63,946 nt of DNA, from NCBI GenBank assembly GCA_030141605.1, contig JAQGDQ010001088.1:1-63946 (forward strand), in the 5' to 3' direction. The notes beneath the pieces were generated by a model that saw nothing but the letters and a program-made list of their open reading frames with translations, was not told where the DNA came from and made no database searches. The DNA is from Tubiluchus corallicola (lineage: Eukaryota; Priapulida; Priapulimorpha; Priapulimorphida; Tubiluchidae). Shown in pieces: positions 22,001 to 63,249 of this stretch (position 1 is the first letter of the stretch; each line of letters begins with the position of its first letter). The translations under genes were made by a program, and so were the position numbers.

Positions 22001-23257
22001 CTTTCCAATTTCCCTGACTTTTTGCCCCATTTTCATCATTTTCCCGATTGTTTACCAAAATTATCTTTTTCCCTGACTGTGGGAACCCTGCCACATGTTC
22101 AGAAACATGCAGACAAACAAACAACAATGCAAACACGTGTATATAATGAGCCTACAAAAAAACCTCATTACCATTCCAAACTCAAACCACTATTTGGCAG
22201 GCACAAGTATTGCTGCAGGAATTATGATTCACATATGACTTTCTTTTGTCTAATTCTAATCTGTTGCGAAAAATAATTTCCTTATGTATCAAATTTCTAT
22301 TGCTAGCCTTTTCGTTTTCCACGAAAACACCAGGTATAATCATTTAAGCTGTACGCAACAAGTTTATGCAAGTTCTATTCCTTACGTAAAGTTACGAACA
22401 AATTTAAGAAGATTTTTTACGAAGACTGGGTTATCCAATCCTTGTGTAGCACTAAATTGTTCATATACACAAACTTACTAAGAAACTCGTTCGTAAGATC
22501 TTTACCAAATCGGGCCTCTGACTTGTAAGGATCAGCTACTGGCAAAAGCTGAAGTAAGATGCAGGACAAACTTGACAGTTTTACCATTATCACAGTACAC
22601 CGTTATCCCTTTATTACAATTATGATTATTATCTTTCACAATTTGCCTGTCCACACAGTGGGTTACTGTTAACGCGAAACATTCATGTATCCCACAATGC
22701 ATTTCGACTATATATATATATATATATCATATAAATCAACTCCCTTTGCTTTAACATTGTTACCTGCTTTGGAATATTTTTACAAAAAAACATTCACTGC
22801 TGTTCCCTTGGCCAAAATGTACTCAAGTATGGATAAGTAGTGACAGGTATATAACTTTATAAATATAAGTTTTGTGGTTGCTTGATCTACACATAACATT
22901 TCCTTAGTTTTAATACGATTCTCGATATGCGAATTAACTTATAACTATATAATACTAATCTGTTTAATGTGTGTTCCCTACATCACCTGCATTAGTTAGT
23001 TTGTAAAAAACTGTTAGTGTTATTTAATTGAATAAGTCATCACTGTCAAAATTGGCGTACGATGCATTAAGAAAAACTCTTCTTCCTTACTTTTCTTTTA
23101 CTTGGTAGTTTCAGACTTTGCTTACACAATTTATCTGGGTAATACTCGCAATAATTCTTGTATTAGTTATAAGCGTATTTAGATATTATTAATATTACTA
23201 ATAGTAATACTAATTAATTAGTAACTCTTTTAGTCTACTTACGCCGACGGCGGACAT
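16064..23257 (-). CDS. UBE2S: Ubiquitin-conjugating enzyme E2 S, complete four-exon gene
   Basis: Exons on the minus strand: 23,257-23,243 (MSAVG), 21,675-21,522, 18,203-18,013 and 16,324-16,064, all with GT/AG borders and matching phases (0, 1, 0); 206 residues in total. UBE2S is the E2 that, with the anaphase-promoting complex, extends K11-linked ubiquitin chains on mitotic substrates. Visible: SSSNVENV near the N-terminus, [22 protein letters not shown] across the exon 2/3 junction, [10 protein letters not shown], the catalytic Cys in [31 protein letters not shown], and a UBE2S-specific C-terminal extension with GPMAKKHAG and a Lys-rich end [10 protein letters not shown]. The vertebrate protein ends in the same style and is about 222 residues. 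Introns 2 and 3 hold transposon-derived repeats. Transcribed divergently from the ARL6IP1-like gene, about 3.3 kb away. Confidence 0.95.
17455..17977 (-). mobile_element. hAT-like MITE (family M1), copy in UBE2S intron 3
   Basis: About 520-bp non-coding element with inverted ends CAGGGATGAGAAT and ATTCTCATCCCTG. Inverted relative to the copies at 39,480 and 57,704. Flanks share AACATC, but the duplication is not a clean 8 bp here. A GC-rich block with GGGGGTTTTGGGGCC lies near one end. Confidence 0.8.
19485..19604 (+). pseudogene. 5S rRNA-like head of a SINE
   Basis: About 119 bp closely resembling animal 5S rRNA: ACGGCCATATCACGTTGAAA, CACCGGTTCTCGCCTGATCA, box A (AAGTTAAGCAACG), an intermediate element (TTGGATGCGTGACC) and a box C region ending CAGGTGCTGTAGGCC. 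Several substitutions from the usual consensus, and its fusion to a repeated body, indicate a SINE promoter head rather than a functional 5S gene. Confidence 0.8.
19485..20012 (+). mobile_element. 5S-rRNA-derived SINE, longer copy
   Basis: 5S-like head followed by an approximately 410-bp body ending CGAGACAGAAGGATGCCAAC. A second copy lies inverted at 9,085-9,438, proving dispersal. Use of a 5S internal promoter defines the SINE3-type class. The short open frame inside is not believed to be a gene. Confidence 0.8.
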
Positions 23258-26200
23258 TTTCCTTGTGTACTCAAGGTACAGCCAGTCCTTCCTTAATTAG
23301 ATGATCACTGCAGCAACAATTTTTTTGTCTTTGAGGTTTCCAAATAAATACAAATCAATAATTCAATCATTCAAACAAAAAGACGTTAAACCGTTTCGCA
23401 AACCTTACATCCGGTTTTTGAGTTGGATTTCCGGTAGCGTACAGAATGACTTTTGCACGACCACTTCCATATTGTTGCTAGAGAAACGGTAGGGTACTAT
23501 TACAAAGAAGTAAATTACAAAACAATTTACTACATCAAAATATTGTTGATTAATAATACGTGTAATTGCAAGATTTAGCGTGGAAGCCTCGTACGTCTCG
23601 TAAATCCTGCATTCTTGGGTACACAATCAGAGCAGCTTGACTAAAATTTAATAGCCTGGAACTTTACCAAACTCCTACACGGCCAAAGCCGGCAAGCAAA
23701 CTGAAACTGTACATTGTGTGTTGAAAGATAGAGTGCTCAGTGTAGAGGCTAAGATGATCCAAGAATGCACCATTGATTAGCATTCAAAAAACGAACTTTT
23801 ACTAGAGGCATCTGCAAGCTTAGGTTGTAACTTGATTTTCAACCTTTCCCTCCTGCAATCTCTCATGAAACACCTCAAGATTATGAGCTGTGCGAAACAC
23901 TTGAGTTTCCATGCTAAATATTGTGGACACCCTATATTATCTATTAAGTCAGCAATGATTTAGTGAAATAAATTGTACTATACAATTAAAAAAGACCGAT
24001 AACTTTGATTTTTAATACTAAAGTTGGCGACTCTTACATAACACATTGTGAAAGTATGACAAACGTAATCATGTCAGGCTTTATTGCTGCGATCTGACCT
24101 GTGACCAGTGTCAGAGCGCAGATTAAACAATAGTATTACAATTCAGGGTAACGCAAGTCTGAGCCCAGGTAGAGAAAGTATTGTCGCTCACACAGTTTGT
24201 TGTTAGTTGTCACGTATTTACCATGAATAGAATTCAATAGATGTAGCTTGAACTGCGATGAATTTGGGCTATTAGAAAGCAAAAAACTTTTTTTTGTTAC
24301 GTCTGTATAGTCTTTCATGTGTTTGTCAGTTTAAAATTACAATATTCAAATTGCATATGTTTGTTTAGTTTTACACAGTATTAAAGCAATGGCTAAAAAT
24401 TTTCTGAAGCAGCACCTCCACTAATTTTAACTACAGCCACTGGTTTCCATATTGTTATGTACTTGCCAAGCTACAAGAAATTGTCAAGCAAAATGACATA
24501 AAAAGGTATTTCAATCAAATTTTATGCATTATGATAGATTTTGTGTAAAAGATCAAACATTGTTATCTTATGACCTCTCTGCAGAGTAGTATTTCGCAAT
24601 TTCTTGTAACAGCATAAAAGCTTGAGTTAAAAAATATATAAAACGATATGTATTTAGCTTGAGGCGGACAGGGTTTTTGTTAATTTGAAAGGGTTCAGTT
24701 CATGTTGTCACGCAAATCTCCCTGAATTCTGTTCCGATGACGCCATTACATGCGAAGAATTTATTGCAACAAAGTATTGCTCAATTAGTTGAGAATCTAT
24801 CATGCTTTCAATACTTTGCGTGGAAATCTTGTGCATCTGAGTCAATGTATTACTCAGAGAGCATGATGGAGGATCAAATTAAGATACTAGGGTCAAACTC
24901 ATGATCGTCTGACATAGTTTGCAGATGTTCACAAGCTCGCTATCGATTAATGGTATGTCCTTGGAACATCTTGCCTCCACTATACTATTCAATGTTCTGA
25001 GGGTGGGGTGGGTTTGAGGTCCAGGGAATTTTCGAACCATCCCGTTCCAATCTGCTGCAAATTATATGCCTCAAAATTGCAGGCTGTGCAAGACGTGTGA
25101 ATGTTGTACAAGATGAAAAAATAGTAACATAAAATTATGCGGCTTTTTCATGTTGTCTATTTGATGTCTTAAAATTTGTGAACTTTTATTAAGATTTTAA
25201 AAACGTAAAATTTGAAAAGAGTAGTGTAGTTTTTAGTTGAATGGAATGCTGTGCACCGACTTATCAAGGCTTTGGTTAAATAATTCATCAACATTCAACA
25301 ACGCTGAAGCAACGAACCCGAAAGTATAATCATTTTTATTAGAAATAGTGCTGATCAAAGGTGGCTAATTCTGTGGTGGTCAAGTTGAATGCTGTCCGAT
25401 GAGAAAGTGCGATCCTAAGCATTTACCAGTCCACTCTTGCAGCATTCATTTAGGCATATCATGTGTTGTTGTTATACGGATGTTGTTGCGTACGTTGGTT
25501 GGTAGAACTCTCGTCTATACTGTACAGAAATATCAACCATTGGCGATTAATATTGTATAACTTATAACTGAAAGGTTGTTCATACTTACCAGACGACCAA
25601 ACTCACCAACTGTTCACCTGCTGCCATGTTCAGTCTAAAGTTCACCTGTAGTTTTAGCGATTATTTCAAATGGCAGTGGCAATAAAATTTATCGTGCTAT
25701 AATTGTTATACACTCGTGAATTTTTCGGTCTAATCATATAGTTTTTATTGGGTATTTTCCCTTCAACGAAAAAAAACTGAAATCATAACTGCCAGTTTTT
25801 TAATAGTGATGCTTTAACGGGAGCACCTGTGTAATGTTGTAGTTTAAACAGCAATTACAAGTTGTGAAGTTTTCATGTTGACTGCCAACTGACAGAAGTC
25901 ATACAAGCTGCTAAGCACTCGTTGACTCGTACATTTTGCTAATAACCTATGACTAATAACAAAATTTTTGTTGAAGGGAATGACGTTGCATAATAAATTA
26001 TTTTTAATGATCGCAAGACATTCTAAAATAATTTTGCTGCATTATGAGCAGAAAGATCTAGAATTTTACTTTTTCAACGAGTTTGTGCGACGGTAGACCA
26101 GCATTCCGGTAACAATGTCTAATCTTTTACACAAACTTGATATCACGTACATATCCTTGAATGAAATTATTAAATCCGTTTTGAGATGATCAGATTTGCT

Positions 26201-26598
26201 AAACAATTTTTTTGTAATTGGATAAATATTAACAGTGAGGCCTAGCCAGCAAGGTGTGGCTTAAGTAGCGCCGATTGCCGATTTGTGTAGTTAGTATTAT
26301 TAAAACTCAACCGGTCCCAGTCCCCAGCCAGGGAGCCTGAGCTGGTACTACTGTACTGCTTGGCGATGTTCGTGGGAAAGAGCTTTGATAACATGAATCG
26401 ATATTTTCGAAAGAAGTCTCTTATTGCGCATGGATCCCGCTTTGCTGTGTTTAATTTGTTTATGTTGCTAATGTCTTTATTTTTACTTAAAAATTAAAGT
26501 ATTCGGCGCCAATAGAAAGTATAATATAGCTTCCTGAGCTCTTTCTCTTAAAGAATTAATATACGCAATTATTGTGGAAACAAGCCGTATTGAGAATC
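23258..26598. other. Intergenic region between divergent UBE2S and ARL6IP1-like genes
   Basis: No coding exon recognised. It contains the presumed promoters of both genes near its two ends. A short segment near 24,715-24,760 (CTCCCTGAATTCTGTTCC, ATGACGCCATTACATG) is a partial relic of dispersed family D. Confidence 0.5.
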
Positions 26599-57433
<30,835 letters not shown>

Positions 57434-57695
57434 GTGAGTCTATTGTGCGCCTGTTTTAAAAATTCAAAGATTATTTTTGCCGATGGTCTGAGAGAATGAT
57501 TTATTGGAATGAAATGTCGTCATGAATGACATAATTTTTATCATATCACAAGTAGGCTTTATTAATTAAGTTAATTAATTAATTAGACTGTTAATTAATT
57601 AACTTCAAACGTTCAGTTGCAGTACATTATTTGTCTGAATTTAATAAAAACTTTAAAACTCTTTAGTTGCACTGTATAACTTAAAGATGCATGTG

Positions 57696-58231
57696 CATTA
57701 AGACAGGGATGAGAATTTTGCGCGGATACGCGGAATTCCGAGTTTTTGGAAGACCAGTAGTGCCATTTTTGCAAATCGCGTAAATTCGTTGAGAAAATTT
57801 TTACGGACCCAGTACATTATTTCACAAGCTGACCGCTAGTTGGCAGGCCGTCAGTTTGTTTACATCACGTACATCAGTGTAACCACGTGTAGATCTCTAT
57901 GTATAAAAATATAGAATCAATTGTGCGGAGTTATTTGGGTCAATTGCAGACAGTTTTTATATACTTTTGCATAGGAGCGGCCAGTACTTAGGCGTTTTTG
58001 AGACAATTAGGTATCATGTATCCTTGATAGTTGGGTATTTTAAATTATGCATGAAACAAGGTAATTGATAATTTAAGTCCACTTAGAGGTTCTCTATGGT
58101 CTCAGTATTGCATTTTGTTGCTGACTCCAAGGGGGCTCCCTTGAACCCCATTGGGGACCTAGGTGGCCCCAAAACCCCCGGCCTGTTTCAGAGTTTTTTT
58201 GCAATTTGTCATTCTCATCCCTGCATTAAGA
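57696..58231 (+). mobile_element. hAT-like MITE (family M1), full copy with 8-bp target duplication
   Basis: Element 57,704-58,223 (520 bp), ends CAGGGATGAGAAT and ATTCTCATCCCTG, flanked by direct repeats CATTAAGA (57,696-57,703 and 58,224-58,231). The 8-bp duplication and CAGGG ends suit the hAT superfamily. Non-coding. Confidence 0.92.
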
Positions 58232-58514
58232 GCGTATGTTTTCCTCTGCGGTTTAGGTAAGGAGGCCATATGTAGTTATGAGTTCCAGCTATGAAATGAA
58301 TAATATTACACAATAGGTATTTCTTGCTCATGTTGTTCACGTACATATATTGTCCGTTTTGCAAAGCTGTTAACATTTGATTCATAAAAATTCTCCAAAA
58401 CACTTAGAATTTCGGGTATTCTGCAACAAAAGATGTACCTTTTCAATAAAATAGAAAACAAATTCCATATTTGCGAGTATTAATACTAGTACTCTTTTCA
58501 CTAAAAAGTCAATG

Positions 58515-58690
58515 CCGAAGATGATATAAATAAAATATCACCAAAGGCAATGCGTTACCATGGCTTTGGTCAAAGGTCAACAGACAAAAAGCAAATTTAT
58601 CAATGTGAAGATGATATAAATAAAACATCACACCAAAAAGGCAATGTGTTACCATGGCAACTGAGTCAAATGTCAACAGACAAAAGCAAA
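58515..58690. repeat. Inverted fragment of the 99-bp minisatellite at the bacterial junction
   Basis: Two diverged units in reverse orientation to 56,495-57,085 (CAAAGGCAATGCGTTACCAT, GGTCAACAGACAAAAAGC). The second unit ends where the bacterial gene starts. Confidence 0.9.
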
Positions 58691-59198
58691 ATTTATATCC
58701 AAAGGGGTTTGTGTTTGCTTCAGGTGCCGGCAGTCCGCCGCAATATGACATAAAACTTGTGATTTTTCCACCTCTCTTTTCTACATCATGAACGATTCTC
58801 ATGGCAGACATATGATCAATCCCCGGATCTACACCGCACTCATTTAAAATTACAATATTTTTCGATTTTGCAGATCCTTCAAGCGCTTTCATCTCAGGAC
58901 TTACATAAGATGTTGTTGCCATATTTGTGTTTAATTCGATACACAGTTCAGCAATTTCAGCATGAAAATTTGCCGGCAATAAGCTTACCACAAGATCAAC
59001 ATCTTCAATCATTCTTTTCAAAGCATCTTGCTGATCAACCGTCCATTCAATCGCCTTCCCGTTAGGATGCTCACCGATTAAATCTTCGGCCTTGGATACT
59101 GTGCGGCTGGCCACCCAAACATTTATATTATGTTTTAATAAATATTCTACTAGAGGACGAGTTACTAACCCGGCTCCCAATATTAATACTGTTTTCAT
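58688..59198 (-). CDS. Bacterial-type saccharopine dehydrogenase, 3'-truncated at the junction
   Basis: The protein starts MKTVLILGAGLVTRPLVEYL, a Rossmann GxGxV/GLVTRP nucleotide-binding start. It goes on with VVSLLPANFHAEIAELCIE, ATTSYVSPEMKAL, NECGVDPGIDHM and SYCGGLPAPEANTNPFGYKF, all typical of the saccharopine dehydrogenase of lysine degradation (saccharopine to aminoadipate semialdehyde plus glutamate). It covers only the first 170 or so residues of an expected 400-plus, because just after GYKF the sequence becomes host minisatellite; the remaining ORF to 58,509 is host repeat. The frame is intact, unlike its neighbours. It lies directly downstream of the reductase, as in bacterial operons or the fused eukaryotic AASS enzyme. 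Confidence 0.85.
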
Positions 59199-59213
59199 TG
59201 TGTTTCCTTTAAT

Positions 59214-60514
59214 TTATAAATATTGTTCAAGATATTTGTACTCGGCCGTAAGATTGCCCCTGTGCAATATCAATCCTTTTAGTAATTCTTCCGGCAACTG
59301 CAAACGCGAATAATTCACATCATAATTGGTGTCTTTCATCTTAGGCAAAAGACCAACCAGTACTTTGCTGAATGATTTTGATGCCTCTTCTGCCAATTCG
59401 CAAGGTAAATTATCAACAGCCATAATAACTGGTCCGTCACCTTTTACGCCATCCGCGATCGACGCGCCTATTGGATCATAAACATATACCGGATTTCCTG
59501 ATTCTGTCGATTTGACGGTACATTGCACAGTCCCATCAATATCGCAACTGATGTCTCCAATTGCTTTTAACTTGGGAGTATTTGATTTTGACCATAATTC
59601 TCTAAGATAATCTAATGTGATCATTCATTAGTTATTGCGTGCTCTAATAAATGCAATTAATTAACATAGTTAAGTGCGGGACATACTGCTCAAATTGTGA
59701 TTCATATTTGTCCGGACTATCATAATAATCTTGCAACTTAAATTTTTCAGCGTGGGCTTTGGACGAACTAAATCTTTTTCTTTAAATACAATTTTGTACA
59801 ATTCTTTTTTGAGCGTTGTCATTGTGATGTGCTTTGCGCAGTAATTCTTGTGGAGAAATTTCTTTATGCGGAAATATATCAAATATTTCTTGTGCTCCAT
59901 TTGAAACATTCCCATATCCGCTAAACCCACATGCTATCGGAGCAATGTTCTTTGGTAGTCCGATATTTAAAATCTCTTTAGCAATTTCTCCCAAGTGATC
60001 TTTGCGCTTTTTGATCCTTATATTTATACGTCTTTTTTATTTTTGCAAACGGAGTATCGTATCCTTCAAATTCCAACCGCTGTCCCAATGCCCAAAAGGA
60101 GTCGATCATACCTGCTAATCCTGCATGCCTCCCGAAAAATATTATACGATTATTATTTCTGTCAACAATTCGTTCATAATCGATTAACTGTGTTTTGCGG
60201 TCCATCATTATTTTTAACAACGGCATGTTGTAGTCCTGCCCTTTTATCGTGTGAGAAAAGAAAATATATGTTTTTCCCTCTTTAATAAATTTGATGGGCA
60301 TTTCTTTTACCCCAAGAATGACCGAGCAGCTTGACAAATCCTCTGAGATACGTGCGCCAACATCAGCGTATTCTTGGTCAGAAAAGATCCTTATAGCGGA
60401 GGGCTGTAAGAGTACTTCAATATTATTTTGTATTAATTCCTTAACATCAGAAGGAATTAAAGGCACGCGGGCTTCCCATTCGTTTTTATCTTCTCGTCGA
60501 ATTCCTATTTTCAT
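59214..60514 (-). pseudogene. Bacterial-type lysine-ketoglutarate reductase, frameshifted
   Basis: Catalyses condensation of lysine and 2-oxoglutarate to saccharopine. The AlaDH/PNT-like N-terminus (MKIGIRREDKNEWEARVPLI) starts at 60,514. Recognisable segments follow in shifting frames: FFSHTIKGQDYNMPLL, FFGRHAGLAGMIDSFWALGQ, then GEIAKEILNIGLP (59,994), a frame change near 59,815, another near 59,755 into AHAEKFKLQDYYDSPDKYES, and one near 59,630 before YLRELW. The end contains DPIGASIADG and VDNLPCELAEEAS. So there are at least four small frame breaks in 1.3 kb. It sits 15 bp upstream of the saccharopine dehydrogenase start, an operon-like arrangement. Confidence 0.8.
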
Positions 60515-60884
60515 GCTTCTTATAGATATTGTATGGTTTCACTTAAAGAATTTGATTGAAGCTACGCAGTTTTTTAATATGAATTAAAGCGGTTTAAGAA
60601 TTATTTAGAAGCCTAAATCTACCTACGGTCAGCGAGCTCCCCAATAATGCTATTTAGGCTAGATTCGTTATCTGCAAAAATAATTTGACTTGGCCACAAT
60701 TGTTTCGTCTCCGAAAATCCATTAACTGCTCCTATGAGAATTGAGCCGAATTAGTAATGAAATAATTGAAAGTTATGTGTTTTTAATATAACAAATTGCT
60801 GACTATCTCTTGTGAGATATTATTGTCGTATAATATGCTATCCATTCGCTAATTTATAACAACCTATCTGTTATAGAGGAATTT
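60515..60884. promoter_or_regulatory. Divergent intergenic region of the bacterial segment
   Basis: 370 bp between the reductase start (minus) and the peptidase start (plus); expected to hold both promoters. A purine-rich AGAGGA 5 bp before the ATG at 60,885 could serve as a ribosome binding site. No other element recognised. Confidence 0.4.
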
Positions 60885-63211
60885 ATGAAAAATCATGTTT
60901 TGGCAATTTTAATACTTGTTTCTGCAATATGTGTCGTGCGCATGAAAAAATACTGCCGCGAATAAATTTGCGCAGCTGCATGAAACTTCAACCACAAATG
61001 CTTATCGAACGGCATCGGGCGCGCCCGAGACATAAATACTGGCAGCAAAAGCAGATTACGAAACTGAACATTGAACTAAACGATGAATCTCAGGTTCTTT
61101 CAGGAACTGGGCAAATAACTTATTATAATTCTACCTGATGTGCTTGAATATTTTGTGGCTTCAGCTCGATCAAAAATGTGCGAAAAAGGCATTCTCATTC
61201 CCACAAACCAAAACTCACATGAGTGAAGACAAAATGAACACGAACTATTCATAGAATGCACTCAGATTATGAGGGTGGATTTAATATTGAATATATTACA
61301 GACGGCTCAGGTAAAAACCTGCCACATAAAATAGTTGATACGATGATGCGTATCGATTTGCCCAAACCCCTTAAGCCCGGCAATTCAACAGCAATCAACC
61401 TCAAGTGGTGGTACAATGTTAATGACCGCATGAAAATTGGCGGACGTTCCGGCATGGAGTTCTTCGACGAAGACAGTAATTACGTATATACAATAGCACA
61501 GTTTTATCCTCGAATGGCAGTTTATAATGATATAGAGGGGTGGCAAAACAAGCAGTTTTTTGGGAGAGGAGAATTTGCCCTAACTTTTGGTGATTTTGAC
61601 GTCAAAATCACCGTTCCTTCAGATCATATTGTCGCCGGTACCAAGCCGTTAACAACAAGGTGCTGACTTTTTTATAGTTGCAGCTTCGCCGACTAAAAAA
61701 GGCTCGTAGTTCACGGCTGCATCCTGTATTTATAGTGACGGAAGACGAAACAGAAAATAGATTAAAGAAAACAACCAACAAAAAACATGGCGTAGCAAGC
61801 AATTAACGTTCGCGATTTTGCATTTGCGTCATCGCGTAAATTTATTTGGGATGCGATGGGCGTAAAAATTGGTGGTCGCACAGTTACATGGCAATATTAA
61901 AAGCACTATCCCCAAAGAGGCAATCTACATGGGAAAAATATTCCACAAAAGTTGTTGCTCACACTCTCAAAACATATTCAAAGTTCACCTTCGATTATCC
62001 CTATCCACAAGCTACTTCTGTGCATTCAAAATGGATTGGAATGGAATATCCCATGGTAGCTTTTAACGGTGGCAGGCCGGAGTCCGATGGAACCTACAGT
62101 AAGCGCACTAAATATGCGATGATTGGTGTTGTTATTCATGAGATCGGTCACAACTATTTTCCGATGATCGTTAACAGCGATGAACGGCAGTGGACATGGA
62201 TGGACGAAGGTTTGAATACTTTTTGCAAACATTGAAAGGCAGCAGACTGATTATCATCTTGAATCAATAAAACATATGGCCAAATACATGAGCGGAAATA
62301 GAAGCTCAGGTTCGATCATGACCAATTCCGAATCGCTGACTCATTTTGGCGACAATTCCTATGGAAAGGTTGCGCTTGCTCTCAATGTTTTGCGAGAAAC
62401 TGTTCTTGGCCGAGATCTTTTTGATTATGCGTTTAGAACCTATGCAAATCGTTGGAAATTCAAAAATCCTGCCCCTGCCGATTTTTTCCGCACAATGGAA
62501 GATGCGTCAGCTATTGATCTGAATTGGTTTTGGCGAGGATGGTTCTACTCAATTGACCATGTTGACATCGCTCTAAGTGATATTAAATGGCTTAAAATCG
62601 ACACAAAAAATCCTGTTGTAGAAAAACCACGCAAACAGGAGATTCGTGAAAACCGTCCCGAAAACATTACTGCGATACGCAATGAAACTGAGTTGCCGAT
62701 TCGTGCAATTGAAAAAGACACTTCTTTGAGGGTGATTTCTACAACCACTATGATCCGCTGGACATTGTGCCAAAAGATTCTGTAGACTATTCAAAATTCG
62801 TTGAGAATCTAAATGCGAATGACGAAAAATTAGTAAATGCCGATTATAACTATTATCAAGTATCATTCAGTAATATCGGCGGTTTAGTGATACCATTGTT
62901 ATCGAATTTGAATTTGAAAATGGCGATAAGGAACTTATGCGTATCCTGCAGAGATTTGGCGTTATAACGACCAAAATATCAAAGTATTGTTGTCTTCGAA
63001 AAGAAAGTTAAAAGGAATCATGTTAGATCCACATTTGGAAACAGCAGATTCAAATTATGATAATAATTCCATGTTGGCTCCGGCTGATTACAATACCTTT
63101 GAATTAATTAAAGACAGAAAACCTAAACCAAACCCAATGCAACTGCACAGGAAGGCGGAAGAATCATTGAATTCAGAAAAAGAGGAGCCACAAGACACTC
63201 CCGCGCTCTAA
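60885..63211 (+). pseudogene. Bacterial M1-family metallopeptidase, multiply frameshifted
   Basis: Starts with a signal-peptide-like segment (MKNHVLAILILVSAICVV). It then shows the N-terminal beta domain of Bacteroidetes-type M1 peptidases in several frames: HKYWQQKADY, LSGTGQITYYNS, then MHSDYEGGFNIEYITDGSG, INLKWWYNVNDRMKIGGRSG, FYPRMAVYNDIEGWQNKQFF. The zinc site HEIGHNYF lies at about 62,136, and the second ligand is in [13 protein letters not shown], 18 residues on. The C-terminal part includes WRGWFYSIDHVDIALSD and ends at 63,211. Predicted secreted or periplasmic aminopeptidase. At least six small frame breaks or stops (near 60,935, 61,135, 61,250, 61,660, 62,230, 62,730 and later) prevent one reading frame. 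Confidence 0.85.
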
Positions 63212-63249
63212 GCGTAGACGGGCAATGTAACTAACAAAAACACCATGAT

